Positions 29,784 through 40,207 of a stretch of 63,171 bases of DNA are shown piece by piece; the first letter of the stretch is position 1, and each line of letters begins with the position of its first letter. The stretch comes from Desulfocapsaceae bacterium (GTDB taxonomy: Bacteria > Desulfobacterota > Desulfobulbia > Desulfobulbales > Desulfocapsaceae): assembly GCA_031292275.1 (NCBI GenBank), contig JARLHL010000005.1, positions 1 to 63,171 of the forward strand. The letters are read 5' to 3'. Below the pieces are notes generated by a model that was not told where the DNA came from, ran no database searches, and was given only the letters and a program-made list of their open reading frames with translations. A program made the position numbers and the translations under genes.

Positions 29784-30417
29784 GCGAATGACGAATATTT
29801 CTCACCATATGAATGTATACCGCAAGTAGTCGTAATTCAACAATGTATCCTCAACCTCGAGACTGCTCAGCCAAGGACCTTCTGAGGATTTATAGAGAAA
29901 AATCCAATTGTTAATCGAGAAGAACTCGCTCCTCCGGTATCGGCTGCAGCCTGCGCTGCAAGCATTCTTGCAGTCGAGAAGAGCTGACACGCTGCAGCCA
30001 TCACATAGCATACCAGCAGGCCTGACGATCCTCATGCAGAGACCGCCTGGAGAGACGGCCGTTTTAACGGACGGAATTTTTGAGTATTACGTATTTTTTT
30101 TAAAAGTGCAATACAAAGTAGACACCGATCTTGCCTGGATTCAGGGTCCCCACATCCGTCCGCCCTCCCTTTTTTCTCGGTTTTTTCTTGCATGGAGGAA
30201 AGAGAAAGGGTAAATCCATCCTATTTATAGATGATCGTCCTTTTTCCCGCCGCAGATAGGCGGGACACATCAGGAATACTGCGGAGAGACCATACTCTAG
30301 AGGTATTCCTTGTATTGTGTTTGCTGCCAATGGCACATGCCGGTGTCGTTCATTCCTTCTGATCCGGAATCTTGGTGTCCTCTGCAGGCTTAACCATTAC
30401 CAACATTATGAGTTTTT
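29784..30417. other. Intergenic stretch, nothing recognised
   Basis: About 630 bp between the dsrC promoter and the PpiD-like gene. Short open frames are present on both strands but have no family resemblance or good start sites. No RNA gene was seen. Confidence 0.5.
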
Positions 30418-32307
30418 ATGCTTCAAATACTCAGGAATAAAGCCCAATCCACCGTCATGCAGGCAATTGTCGTGATTATTGCCCTGGTCTTCATTTTCTG
30501 GGGAGTCGGATCGCGGATGATGACTGGCGGCCAATCGGCAATAAAGATCAATAGTGAAGAGATCACCTTTCAGCAGTTTCAAAAGGCCTATGACCAGGCT
30601 CTTGCCCATCTGAGGGACCAGTTCAACGGTACGATTCCCCAGGGTCTAGCAGAAAAAATCGGCATTAAACAGCAAGTTATCAGCCATTTTGTCCAGGAGT
30701 CGCTTCTTCGTCAAGGCGCTGTGAAAATGGGGGTTGTCATCAGTCCCGCTGAGGTCCAGGAATCCATCAAAAAAATGGAGGCATTTCAGGACAACGGCTC
30801 TTTCAGTCTCGAAAAATACAAGGCCCTTCTGGCAAAGAACAGCTACACTCCTCATAAATTTGAGGCCTCTATTCAATATGACATGCTCACCCAGCGCGCC
30901 CTAATCGATATCGGCAATTTTGCTTCCATAATCACGGACCGCGAGTTGGAGGATCTCTACACCCTTGAGAAGGAAACCGTCACCGTTGCCTTCGCAAAGA
31001 TTTCCCCCGAACTGTTTACCGGCAAGGTGCATGTCACGGACCAGGACCTCGGAGCCTGGTTTGATTCGAATAAGGAGTCCTATAAGACCGACCCGCAATT
31101 GAAACTGCAATACCTCTCCTTCGACTTCAATCAGATTGCCAAAAAGATCACTATCGACGATGCCTCGGTACAAAAGTATTACGAATCCAATAGCTCCAGC
31201 TTTACCGTCCCGGAGCAGAGGCATGCCCGTCACATCGACTTCAGGGTGGACAAGGACGCTCCAGAAGGAGTCGACGCAGCCCAGCGGCAAAAGGCCGAAG
31301 AGATCCTGAAGATGGCGAAGGCCGGGAAAAATTTCGCCCAGCTAGCGGACCAGTATTCCGACACTAAAACCCCGGGCGGGGATCTGGGTCCTCTCACCAA
31401 GGGCAAGATCATCGAACCCCTCGACGACACGATTTTTTCCATGCAGCCGGGGAATATCAGCGGCATAGTCAGATCGCCCTTCGGCTATCATATCCTCAAG
31501 CTTGACGGAATCACCCCGGAAGTTGTCAGGCCGCTTTCCGAAGTGCACAACGAAATCGTCAAGCACCTGCAGATGGAACAGGCCAAATCCATGGCTTTTG
31601 AGCTGGCCAACCAGTGCTATGAGGGAATCATCAGTGCCGGAAGCCTGAAATCCTACATCGAAGGCCATCCTGGCACCGCCGTTACGGAAACCGCCTTTTT
31701 CACTCAGAGCGCCCCGCCTGAAGGGATCAAAGGCGACAAGACGCTTCTCAGCACCGCCTTCGCGCTGAAGCAGGGTGAATTGAGCTCGCTGATCGAAACC
31801 GGCACGGGGTATGCCATTCTCTTTGCTGAACAGATCATGGCTCCCGTCATCCCCCCCCTGGAGGAGATTAAAGACCGGGTGACCAAGGACTATATCGCCA
31901 GCCAGGCGGCCCAGATGGCCAGGCAGGCAGCAGAAAACATACTTGCCCAGGCAAAGACCGGCGGAGACTTCGCCAAACTGGTCACCCAGACAGGGATATC
32001 CAGCCAATCGTCGGGTCCGCTGTCTAAAGGCGGTGCAGACCAGAAGTCTCCCTTCCCGCCCTCTCTGCTGGAACATGTCTTTCAACTCTCCAGTGTCTCC
32101 CCCTATCCCAGTGAGCCCGGCCAGGTCGGAGGCGATTATTTCGTCTATAAATTTGCGGACAGGTCCATACCGAAAATGGATCTCAGCGCCGCCGAGCGGG
32201 AAGAATACCGAAATGCCCTCTTGAAGCTCAAGCAGCAGCAGATCATCACCGCCTGGATAAACAATCAGAAAAGCCAGGCAACGGTAACGACCCATAAAGG
32301 TCTGTGA
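30418..32307 (+). CDS. PpiD/SurA-like periplasmic peptidyl-prolyl isomerase chaperone
   Basis: A 629-residue protein anchored by one N-terminal TM helix (AIVVIIALVFIFWGVGSRMM). A SurA-like N-terminal chaperone region follows (about residues 35-250). Then comes a parvulin domain (RHARHIDF, FAQLADQYSDT, GGDLGPLTKGKI, FGYHILKLDG). The C-terminal region (about 380-629) resembles a second, degenerate rotamase unit. PpiD assists outer-membrane and secreted proteins emerging from the Sec translocon. The gene appears monocistronic. Confidence 0.9.
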   Translation: MLQILRNKAQSTVMQAIVVIIALVFIFWGVGSRMMTGGQSAIKINSEEITFQQFQKAYDQALAHLRDQFNGTIPQGLAEKIGIKQQVISHFVQESLLRQGAVKMGVVISPAEVQESIKKMEAFQDNGSFSLEKYKALLAKNSYTPHKFEASIQYDMLTQRALIDIGNFASIITDRELEDLYTLEKETVTVAFAKISPELFTGKVHVTDQDLGAWFDSNKESYKTDPQLKLQYLSFDFNQIAKKITIDDASVQKYYESNSSSFTVPEQRHARHIDFRVDKDAPEGVDAAQRQKAEEILKMAKAGKNFAQLADQYSDTKTPGGDLGPLTKGKIIEPLDDTIFSMQPGNISGIVRSPFGYHILKLDGITPEVVRPLSEVHNEIVKHLQMEQAKSMAFELANQCYEGIISAGSLKSYIEGHPGTAVTETAFFTQSAPPEGIKGDKTLLSTAFALKQGELSSLIETGTGYAILFAEQIMAPVIPPLEEIKDRVTKDYIASQAAQMARQAAENILAQAKTGGDFAKLVTQTGISSQSSGPLSKGGADQKSPFPPSLLEHVFQLSSVSPYPSEPGQVGGDYFVYKFADRSIPKMDLSAAEREEYRNALLKLKQQQIITAWINNQKSQATVTTHKGL

Positions 32308-32485
32308 CGGTAGGCAGGCACGTGTCTTCCCGCCGGGTCGGCATCCGGAGGCCTGCTTGGAGAGAATAGAGTGCGCCTCAGGCTGCGGGCTGGCGCAGAC
32401 CGGGAAAGAACGAAGGCCGTGAATGCTGTCTTCGAGTGGCCGGCGGCCTGTGTTTGGCTCCTGTCGAAGGAGACAGGGAGGCGAT

Positions 32486-33226
32486 CTACTGGGCCTGAGA
32501 TGGTATTTTATCGCTTGCCCCTCTTTTCCTCTCCTCTTCTTTTTTCCTGGAATTGCTTGCCAGAATCCTCCGAATCCCCTCATGGGACAGCTGTATGCCG
32601 TACTCCTCTTTTAATTTGCCGGCAATATCCCTATAAGACCAGCGGTCAAGCCGCAGTTGCATGATATCCTGTATGATCTGCTGTTGTTTCTGGTCCTGGA
32701 CCAGATATTCCCCCTCTACACGCCACCCGAAGGGAACCGGTCCTCCCAGGTATTTTCCTTCCTTTTTCTGATGCCTTTTGGTCGATTTGATGGTTTCCCC
32801 CTGCCTGCTGCCATCGCAGGCTGCCAGAGCCGTCAAAACAGCCATGATCAGGGGGGCACCCCCTTCTGAAACGACCAGCTTTCTCTCTGCCGCCACGGAC
32901 AGGTTTTCATCCAGGTCAACACAGTACAAAGAAACGGACATCTCCTTCAGGGCCTGCAGCAACCGGACAGCCTCTCTGGCAGAGCCCAATACCCATTCAG
33001 CCTTCATCGCTATCAGGGCATCGCCGGCACGCAGGCCTGATAGCGCCGCTGCCCCCTGTTTTCGCTCCCTCAGGGGCGACTTCATCGAATACCCCTGCTC
33101 AATGAAGAAGTCGTCCACCATCAGGCCGCGGGTCTTTCCGTAGGCCTGAATTGCCCTCTGCTGTTCTGCAACCGCAACAGCAGCCGTTTTGTCCATCGTC
33201 AAAAATATATACCCCAACACCCTCAT
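32486..33226 (-). CDS. Serine-recombinase homologue lacking catalytic residues
   Basis: A 246-residue protein with the resolvase-fold N-terminus (MRVLGYIFLTMDK) and a Recombinase domain (GGPVPFGWRVEGEYLVQD, then YRDIAGKLKEEYGIQLSHEG). In active resolvases the N-terminus reads GYxRVS. Here Arg8 is Phe and the nucleophile Ser10 is Thr. The LDRLGRS motif with two essential arginines is AEWVLGS. All core catalytic residues are therefore lost, so strand exchange is unlikely. It is probably a domesticated DNA-binding protein. It is divergent from the SNF2 ATPase gene, with phased palindromes in between that may be its binding sites. There are no flanking element ends. Confidence 0.8.
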   Translation of the reverse strand: MRVLGYIFLTMDKTAAVAVAEQQRAIQAYGKTRGLMVDDFFIEQGYSMKSPLRERKQGAAALSGLRAGDALIAMKAEWVLGSAREAVRLLQALKEMSVSLYCVDLDENLSVAAERKLVVSEGGAPLIMAVLTALAACDGSRQGETIKSTKRHQKKEGKYLGGPVPFGWRVEGEYLVQDQKQQQIIQDIMQLRLDRWSYRDIAGKLKEEYGIQLSHEGIRRILASNSRKKEEERKRGASDKIPSQAQ

Positions 33227-33253
33227 AGCATCCTCTCACTCAATACCCCCGAT

Positions 33254-33354
33254 GTCACCTCTTTCCCATGATCACTTGACAAGACGTCAACAACACATAA
33301 TCGTCTCTTGACATACTGTCAATCATTTATCATACGTTATTTACATACAGTCAA
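33254..33354. promoter_or_regulatory. Array of palindromes phased at 32 bp
   Basis: Three 15-bp elements of form TTGAC-N5-GTCAA start at 33276, 33308 and 33340 (the last reads TTTAC on its left arm), so the spacing is exactly 32 bp. A fourth right-arm remnant (GTCAC) fits the same register at 33254. The middle element contains TTGACA and could overlap a -35 box. The array lies between the dead-recombinase gene and the SNF2 gene, so cooperative operator binding on one helix face is likely. Confidence 0.7.
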
Positions 33355-33631
33355 CATATTCAAATAATATTTTATAGTTGAATAACAAACAGCCCTGCTT
33401 CTTTTTCTCCTCATATCCAGACCGGATCCAAAAAAACTGGTCCGCTTGGAAGCAGGACAGTCCTTCAATCGTCCAGGCAGGATGTCTGAAAAAAAGAATC
33501 TGCCGATTTTTGTTCTTTTCCCGGTCAGACATGCTATAGTACAATGTTCGTTCCCGGTCATTTTCCTGTTAAATTATAACCAAATAGTCGTTAGGCTCGG
33601 ACAGAACTCCTGCGGCACACAACAATTTACA

Positions 33632-36600
33632 ATGACAATTGAAAACGATCTACTGCAGCAATACCGCAATCTCAGCCACTTTGAACAGACGCTTCTGCAG
33701 TTCCTCTCCATCGTTTATGAGCCTGCGAACATCCCTCTGGTTGTCAGCTGTCTGAACAGACTTGAGCTCCGCAGCGCCCGCGGACAACGGCCTACGGCAG
33801 CGAATCTCAACCATTACCTGGCAAAATTCCAGCAGCTGAACCTGCTCAGCGCCGATCGTCAATGCGCTGTTGAAATTGTCGAAACCTTAAGCAGATATTC
33901 CGTGGCCCAAGGCACCTTCCCGCTCTTTGCCAAAATCATCCGGGAAGAGGCGCCGGTCTCCTATTACTATGGGAAATGGACTACCCGCTGCTGGCGGGCC
34001 ATGCGCGAATTGCGCATCGGCATTTATATGCAGCAGCTGGACCTGATTGACGATGCATCAGCCTTTATCACATCCCAATGCCGCGGGATGATGCCGGGTC
34101 TGCCGCTCACCATCCGCGTCACCGCCTGTCCCTTTGATCTCCAGTGGTTCCGCGGCCTGTCGACATCATTCCAGTTTTATCTGCTTGACAATGTCCTTCG
34201 ATATTCCCAGGCCCATCTGATCGCCTTTCCTGAAATTCTGTATTTCCTCAGCGACAGAAGTGAATTCGAAAATTTGAGCATTGATGAGCAGCTGCCCTTT
34301 AAACGCCTGCTCTTCAACCAGCTTCTTCTTCAGGGAAAGCTGGTTGAGGCGGAAAGCCTGACAAGCAGCCATCCGGAACTTTTTTCCGGCACCGGTTCGC
34401 TGGGAACCCTGCATTTTCTGCGGGGAAACCAGGACAAGGCCCTGGCGGCCTATGCAGACGATATCGCCTTCCTCCAGAATCTGAGCGGTTCCGAGAAGGT
34501 GGCCTTTTTCGGTCCTTCCGGACTCTTCTATATCCTGGCCCAATTGCAGCAGCGGGATATCCCCCGGCAGGAAATTGCGCAGACGATCGGGCTTGCACAG
34601 ACCCTGTTCCCTGCATCGATGGAGCAGAAGGCCTACTCCTACCTCACCATGGTCCTTGACGACGGAGTCAGCACGGCCATGCCTGCGGACAGTCTTTCAA
34701 TTGGAGAAGAGGAAGACGTCCAGAGCCTGACACTTCTCTTTGCAGGCCTCTGTCAATACTGGCTGAACAGTTCGCTCCAGCCCGAGGTGAAAAAAAAGAT
34801 CACCGTTCTCTACACTGAAGCCCTGAAGAACGGCTACCTCTTCTTCGCCCTTATTTTTGCTGAAATCCTGGAAAAGATCGCCGACACCACCGACGAATAT
34901 CAAACCATCGTGAAGCAGCTGAGGCAGGAGACCGGCATCGTCCCCCTGATTGCCATCCTGGAGCCGGAGGAGCCCTGGAAGAGGAGCCTGCAGGCCCTGA
35001 TCCAGGCAACAGCCATCCAGACAAATCCGGCTCAGTCTGTCAGGATGGCCTGGATGATCGAGTTTGAACGGGGGATCATGGAGATCAGCCCCAGGGAACA
35101 GAAGCTGACCCCCGCAGGAGAGTGGACCAAAGGCCGCCCCCTCTCCCTTGCCCGGCTGGCTGCCGCCCATGCCCTCCCCTACCTCAGCGTCCAGGACCGC
35201 AAGGTCTGTCTGGCCATCGACAGGATCGCACATCCGGACAGTCGGGGTGTCGCTTACAAACTGGATATGGACAAGGCCCTTGTGGCCATGATTGGCCATC
35301 CGCAGCTGTTCCTGTCCAGTTCCCCGACGACTCCGGTGGAATTTATCGCAGGCGAGCCCGAACTCCTGGTCCAGGAGAAGGGCAATCACCTCCATATCCG
35401 CTTTGCCCAGAACATCACCTCGGACAAGGTCACCGTATTCCGGGAGACCCCGACCCGGTTCAAGATCATCACCATCAACGATAATCATAGAAGAATCGCC
35501 CAGATCACCGGCAAGGACGGGCTGACGGTCCCCCTTGAGGCCAGCGAGCAGGTCCTCACCGCCATCGGCAACATCTCCTCTTTCATGACGGTCCACTCGG
35601 CCATTGCCGCCGATGCCTCTACGGACAAGGACGGCAATATCAACTTCGTCGAAGCGGACCCCTCTATTTATATGCACCTGCTCCCCTACGGGACCGGGTT
35701 CAGGCTGGAGATGTTCGTCAAACCCTTCAAGGATGGGGTCCATTACCTGAAACCAGGGCAAGGTGTGGAAAACATCATGGCCGAGGTGGGCGGCAAGCGG
35801 CTGCAGACCCGCCGCAACCTGGCGCTGGAGGAGGAGCACGCCCGGAACATCGAAGAACTCTGCCCGATCTTTGACCTGGCTATCGACCTTGAACACGAGA
35901 CCGACAGGGAATGGCGGCTGCTCGACCCCGACGACTGCCTCCAGGCCCTGCTGGAACTGCAGGCCATCAAGGATCAGGTCATCATCGAATGGCCGGAGGG
36001 TGAAAAACTGACTGTCTCCCATCAGGCCAGCTTCAAGAATCTCAACCTGAAGATCAGGACCAATCGCCAGAACTGGTTCTCCATGAGCGGCCAGCTCGTC
36101 CTCGACCAGGAACACATCATCGATTTGAAGGAGCTTCTGACCAAGGTCAAAACCGCCAGCGGCCGATTCATCCAGATTGGGGAAGGCCAATTTCTGGCCC
36201 TGACTCAGGAATTCAAGAAACGTCTTGAAGATATCAATATCTATGCCGAAGAGTTCAGCGAGGTCACCGGCGACGAAATCCAGATCCACCCTCTGGCCGC
36301 CATCCCCCTGGAGGAACTTGTCAACCAGGCATCCACCTTCGCCGATGCCGGCTGGAAGAACCAGTTGTCCCGGATCAAGGAAATCCAGAATTTTGTGCCC
36401 GAGATGCCGTCGACCCTCCAGGCCGAGCTGCGCGACTACCAGACGGAAGGCTTCAACTGGCTTGCCCGCCTGGCACAGCTGGGAGTCGGCGCCTGTCTTG
36501 CCGACGATATGGGTCTGGGAAAGACCTTGCAATCGCTGGCCATTATCCTGAAGTATGCCGCCGACGGCCCCTCCCTGGTGGTCGCCCCGACCTCGGTCTC

Positions 36601-37795
36601 GACCAACTGGCTCTCCGAGGTAAACCGGTTCACCCCGACCCTGAACATTATCTCCCTGCCCGGCAAGGACCGGGCCAAGGCCATTGGCGAGCTCGGCAGA
36701 TTCGATCTGCTGATTACGACCTACACCCTGCTGCAGCAGGAGACCGAACTCCTGGCCGGTGTCAAGTGGCAGACCATCATCCTGGATGAGGCCCAGGCCA
36801 TCAAAAATGCCGCCACCAAGCGCTCCAGGGCCGCGATGTCCCTGCAGGCCAGATTCAAGCTCATCACCACGGGCACCCCCATCGAAAACCATCTGGGTGA
36901 GCTATGGAACCTGTTCCATTTCATAAACCCCGGACTGCTGGGCACCATCGGCGTCTTCAACGAACGCTTCGCCATCCCCATCGAACGGTATCATGACCGG
37001 GATGCAAAGATGAAGCTGAAGAAACTGATCCGTCCCTTCATCCTGCGGCGGATCAAGTCTCAGGTCCTAGACGAGCTGCCTCCGCGCACGGAGGTCACCC
37101 TGGAAGTGGAGATGAGTCCGGAGGAGGCCGACTTCTACGAAGCGCTGCGGCAGAATGCCCTTGATATACTTGAAAGCAATAAAGAAAGGAAGGGTCGCCA
37201 TCTGCAGATCCTAACCGAGATCATGAAGCTCCGGCAGGCCTGCTGCAACCCCCGTCTGATCACGCCGGACCTCGATATTCCCAGCTCGAAGCTCGAAGTC
37301 TTCTCAGGGCTTGTCGAGGAACTTATCGGCGGTCGCCATAAGGCTCTGGTCTTCAGCCAGTTTATCGGTCATCTGAAAATCATCCGGGAATACCTTGATG
37401 CAAAGAATATTCCCTACCAGTATCTTGACGGATCAACCGGATCAAAACAGCGCCAGCAGAGAATCGAGGCCTTCCAGTCCGGCGAAGGCGACCTTTTCCT
37501 CATCAGCCTGAAAGCAGGAGGACTCGGCCTGAATCTGACGGCGGCCGATTATGTGATCCATATGGATCCCTGGTGGAACCCGGCTATTGAGGATCAGGCC
37601 TCGGACAGGGCCCACCGTATCGGCCAGACCAGACCCGTGACCATTTACCGGCTGGTCTGCAAGAACTCCATTGAGGAAAAAATCGTCAAGCTGCACGAGG
37701 AAAAGCGCGATCTTGCCGGCAGCCTGCTGGAGGGCAGCGACATCAGCGCCCGGATGAATTCCAATGAATTGATGGATTTGATCAGGGAAGGGTAA
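33632..37795 (+). CDS. SNF2-family ATPase with very long N-terminal region
   Basis: A 1387-residue protein. The C-terminal 480 residues are a Swi2/Snf2 double-stranded-DNA translocase: ADDMGLGKTLQSLA (Walker A), LDEAQAIKN (Walker B), TGTPIENHLGELW, then VFSQFIGHLKIIREYL, SLKAGGLGLNLTAADYVIHM and DRAHRIGQTRPV. The first 900 residues have helical repeats and a SNF2-associated region, similar to bacterial standalone Snf2 proteins that remodel protein-DNA or RNA polymerase complexes. I start at the ATG 33632, because the upstream frame looks non-coding. It is divergent from the catalytically dead recombinase and probably shares its operator. Confidence 0.88.
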   Translation: MTIENDLLQQYRNLSHFEQTLLQFLSIVYEPANIPLVVSCLNRLELRSARGQRPTAANLNHYLAKFQQLNLLSADRQCAVEIVETLSRYSVAQGTFPLFAKIIREEAPVSYYYGKWTTRCWRAMRELRIGIYMQQLDLIDDASAFITSQCRGMMPGLPLTIRVTACPFDLQWFRGLSTSFQFYLLDNVLRYSQAHLIAFPEILYFLSDRSEFENLSIDEQLPFKRLLFNQLLLQGKLVEAESLTSSHPELFSGTGSLGTLHFLRGNQDKALAAYADDIAFLQNLSGSEKVAFFGPSGLFYILAQLQQRDIPRQEIAQTIGLAQTLFPASMEQKAYSYLTMVLDDGVSTAMPADSLSIGEEEDVQSLTLLFAGLCQYWLNSSLQPEVKKKITVLYTEALKNGYLFFALIFAEILEKIADTTDEYQTIVKQLRQETGIVPLIAILEPEEPWKRSLQALIQATAIQTNPAQSVRMAWMIEFERGIMEISPREQKLTPAGEWTKGRPLSLARLAAAHALPYLSVQDRKVCLAIDRIAHPDSRGVAYKLDMDKALVAMIGHPQLFLSSSPTTPVEFIAGEPELLVQEKGNHLHIRFAQNITSDKVTVFRETPTRFKIITINDNHRRIAQITGKDGLTVPLEASEQVLTAIGNISSFMTVHSAIAADASTDKDGNINFVEADPSIYMHLLPYGTGFRLEMFVKPFKDGVHYLKPGQGVENIMAEVGGKRLQTRRNLALEEEHARNIEELCPIFDLAIDLEHETDREWRLLDPDDCLQALLELQAIKDQVIIEWPEGEKLTVSHQASFKNLNLKIRTNRQNWFSMSGQLVLDQEHIIDLKELLTKVKTASGRFIQIGEGQFLALTQEFKKRLEDINIYAEEFSEVTGDEIQIHPLAAIPLEELVNQASTFADAGWKNQLSRIKEIQNFVPEMPSTLQAELRDYQTEGFNWLARLAQLGVGACLADDMGLGKTLQSLAIILKYAADGPSLVVAPTSVSTNWLSEVNRFTPTLNIISLPGKDRAKAIGELGRFDLLITTYTLLQQETELLAGVKWQTIILDEAQAIKNAATKRSRAAMSLQARFKLITTGTPIENHLGELWNLFHFINPGLLGTIGVFNERFAIPIERYHDRDAKMKLKKLIRPFILRRIKSQVLDELPPRTEVTLEVEMSPEEADFYEALRQNALDILESNKERKGRHLQILTEIMKLRQACCNPRLITPDLDIPSSKLEVFSGLVEELIGGRHKALVFSQFIGHLKIIREYLDAKNIPYQYLDGSTGSKQRQQRIEAFQSGEGDLFLISLKAGGLGLNLTAADYVIHMDPWWNPAIEDQASDRAHRIGQTRPVTIYRLVCKNSIEEKIVKLHEEKRDLAGSLLEGSDISARMNSNELMDLIREG

Positions 37796-37831
37796 GAGAT
37801 TTCCCCGATCGGCCGCCGACGGTTCAGCGCC

Positions 37832-38278
37832 TTAGAAATCTCCGGCCAGCCTGTTTCTTATCAGCCCGTAAAAGGCTGAGACACCGGACTCATACAGCCA
37901 CCCCACATGGATGAAGCACTTGCCGCAGAAGGCCAGACGCCAGGTAAAACCGGAAAACCAGGAAAATTGGCTGCTGGGAGGGCCGTCGACATCGCAACCT
38001 GGGGCCTGTGAGAAACAGACCACCTCAAAGACGATGCCTGCAGGGTTGAAAAACATGTGATCGCTGGAGCCGTCGACGGAAAATATAGCAGCAGCGGCAG
38101 TTATCGGGTGGCCGCAGCCCCGGCAGACCACGGCCTGTTCCTCTTCTTCCTGCAGGGACTGCCCGGCGGTAGGTTGAGAGCGGCGATCGCCCTTTTCCCG
38201 CCCTTCCCGCAGTTGCAGAAAGAAGAAACCCGACCCTCTGACAGCAGCATCCCACGGATTACAAATACTGTTCTGCAC
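37832..38278 (-). CDS. CULT-domain (cereblon-type) protein
   Basis: A 148-residue protein. The C-terminal 100 residues match the CULT domain that in human cereblon binds thalidomide-type glutarimides. Zinc ligands are Cys52/Cys55 (CRGCG) and Cys118/Cys121 (CGKC). The aromatic cage is complete: Trp107, Trp113 and Trp127, with Tyr129 behind. The spacings (6, 14 and 2) equal those of cereblon Trp380, Trp386 and Trp400. FNPAGIVFEVVCF and HVGWLYE fit too. The first 45 residues are charged and probably disordered. GTG start with GGAGG 8 bp upstream. The bacterial role of CULT proteins is not established. Binding of cyclised Asn/Gln or uridine-like ligands is an inference from homologues. Confidence 0.88.
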   Translation of the reverse strand: MQNSICNPWDAAVRGSGFFFLQLREGREKGDRRSQPTAGQSLQEEEEQAVVCRGCGHPITAAAAIFSVDGSSDHMFFNPAGIVFEVVCFSQAPGCDVDGPPSSQFSWFSGFTWRLAFCGKCFIHVGWLYESGVSAFYGLIRNRLAGDF

Positions 38279-38388
38279 GCTTCAACCTCCAGAAACCCGA
38301 GTCAGGGCCGGGCGCAGAGGGCGGGACGGCCTGAGCACCATGCTTCGGCACGCCGCCGGTCCGAGCTCAGGGGGAGAGGGCCGACAGC

Positions 38389-39942
38389 CTACTGCCGATA
38401 GGACTCGATGATGGCCTGAACCATCTCGGGAATCCTGTGCACATCGGGCTGTACATCCACTGTCAGGCCATTATCGGTCACCGTCTTTGCAGTAATCGGA
38501 CCGATGGCGGCAATCCTGACCCCTTTGAACAGCCGCCGCAGCTCTTCCTGGTCGGCGGCATCAACCATGGTCAAAAAATGCCTGACAGTCGAAGAGCTGG
38601 AGAAGGTCACCATGGACACCCGGCCGGCCTCCAGCGCATCGCGCAGGGCCTCCTTCCTCCCCTGAGGCGGTACATTCTTATAGACCGGCGCCACAGTGAC
38701 CTGGGCACCGGCGCCGCGAAGGGTCTCAGGCAAAAATTCTCTTGCCTTGGAGGCCCTGGGGATCAAGATATTTCTCCCTTCGACGCCTTGGTCGAGCAGA
38801 CTTTCGGCCAGCCCTTCGCTGGTGAAGGTCGAGGGAATCAAATCAGCGTTGACCCCGTATTCAAACAAGGTGTCGGCGGTGCTCCTGCCGACCACTGCTA
38901 TGGAAGGTCCCTTCAGGTCCCTGGCATCCATCCCCTTAGCGAAAAGCCTTTTGAAAAAGTATCTGACACCGTTGATGGAGGTGAACAGGATCCAATGGTA
39001 TTCCCGCAGGCGTTCCAGTTCGCTGTCCAGGATTTCATAGGAATCTGTCGGCTCAATCTGGATGGTAGGATACTCGTAGCAGTCAGCACCGGCCTCTTCC
39101 AAACCCGCGATCAACTCGCTGGCCTGTTCTCTGGTCCGGGTAACCACGATCCGCTTGCCGAACAGCGGCCGTTTCTCAAACCAGTTGATGGTCTCGCGCA
39201 GTTTGACCACCTCGCCTACGATAACCAGGGACGGCGGTTTGATCCCGGCCTCCCTGACGACCTCGGTGATGGTCTCAAGGGTCCCGACCACGGACTGCTG
39301 TTCGGGGGTTGAGGCCCAGCGAACAACGGCCACGGGCGTCTTCGGATCCCTGCCGTAACGGATCAGCTTCTCGACGATGATCGGCAGGTTTTTGATCCCC
39401 ATGTAGATGACTATGGTCCCGGCCCCGGTAGCGATATTTTCCCAGTTGATCGTGGAATCTTCCTTGGTCGGATCCTCATGTCCCGTCAGAAAGGCGACGG
39501 AGGCTGTATAATCGCGGTGGGTGATCGGGATGCCGGCATAGGTGGCGGCCGCGGTGGCCGAAGTGACACCGGGGACCACCTCGAAGGAGACCCCGGCAGC
39601 GGCCAGCTCCTGCACCTCCTCGCCGCCTCTGCCGAAAATGAAGGGATCGCCGCCCTTGAGACGGACGACGTTTTTACCTGCAAGTGCATGATCCACCAGC
39701 ATCTGGTTGATCTCTTCCTGGGTATGGGTGTGCTTGTCGCCCCCCTTCTTGCCGGCATAGATCAGTTCCGCCGTCGGCGGTACATGCTTGAGGAGCTTCG
39801 GACTGGCCAGGTAATCATAGACCACGACTTCCGCACGTTCCAGAAGATATTTGCCGCGCACGGTTATAAGACCGGGATCCCCCGGACCTGCACCTACCAG
39901 ATAGACCTTTCCGGGTCTCTTTTTCTTATTCTGTTCTTCCAT
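38389..39942 (-). CDS. cobA-hemD: Uroporphyrinogen-III C-methyltransferase / uroporphyrinogen-III synthase fusion
   Basis: A 517-residue bifunctional enzyme. Residues about 10-250 are SUMT ([54 protein letters not shown]), methylating uroporphyrinogen III at C2 and C7 toward sirohaem and cobalamin. Residues about 255-515 are HemD ([50 protein letters not shown]), which makes uroporphyrinogen III. The fusion is common in anaerobes. In a sulfate reducer it supplies sirohaem for sulfite reductase, the partner of DsrC. Confidence 0.95.
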   Translation of the reverse strand: MEEQNKKKRPGKVYLVGAGPGDPGLITVRGKYLLERAEVVVYDYLASPKLLKHVPPTAELIYAGKKGGDKHTHTQEEINQMLVDHALAGKNVVRLKGGDPFIFGRGGEEVQELAAAGVSFEVVPGVTSATAAATYAGIPITHRDYTASVAFLTGHEDPTKEDSTINWENIATGAGTIVIYMGIKNLPIIVEKLIRYGRDPKTPVAVVRWASTPEQQSVVGTLETITEVVREAGIKPPSLVIVGEVVKLRETINWFEKRPLFGKRIVVTRTREQASELIAGLEEAGADCYEYPTIQIEPTDSYEILDSELERLREYHWILFTSINGVRYFFKRLFAKGMDARDLKGPSIAVVGRSTADTLFEYGVNADLIPSTFTSEGLAESLLDQGVEGRNILIPRASKAREFLPETLRGAGAQVTVAPVYKNVPPQGRKEALRDALEAGRVSMVTFSSSSTVRHFLTMVDAADQEELRRLFKGVRIAAIGPITAKTVTDNGLTVDVQPDVHRIPEMVQAIIESYRQ

Positions 39943-40207
39943 AATCTAAAGGGACAGGCTCACAAAGCAAGCCGCCGGTTACAACCTCCTTTGAATCTGA
40001 AATACTTTTGCCGCCAGGAGAAGGATACTACCATATTCACGTTCAGTTCATCAAGCAATCAGTCGCTGTCAACCGGAGGCGCCATGGACCGGCTCAGGTT
40101 CAGACAGCCTGATCGGTGGCCTGAAAAGGCGAAAGGCATGCCTGTTCAGCCAGACATGCCTTTCATTTTAACGCCGCAGAATCAAACGAAAAACAAACTT
40201 TTTCTTC

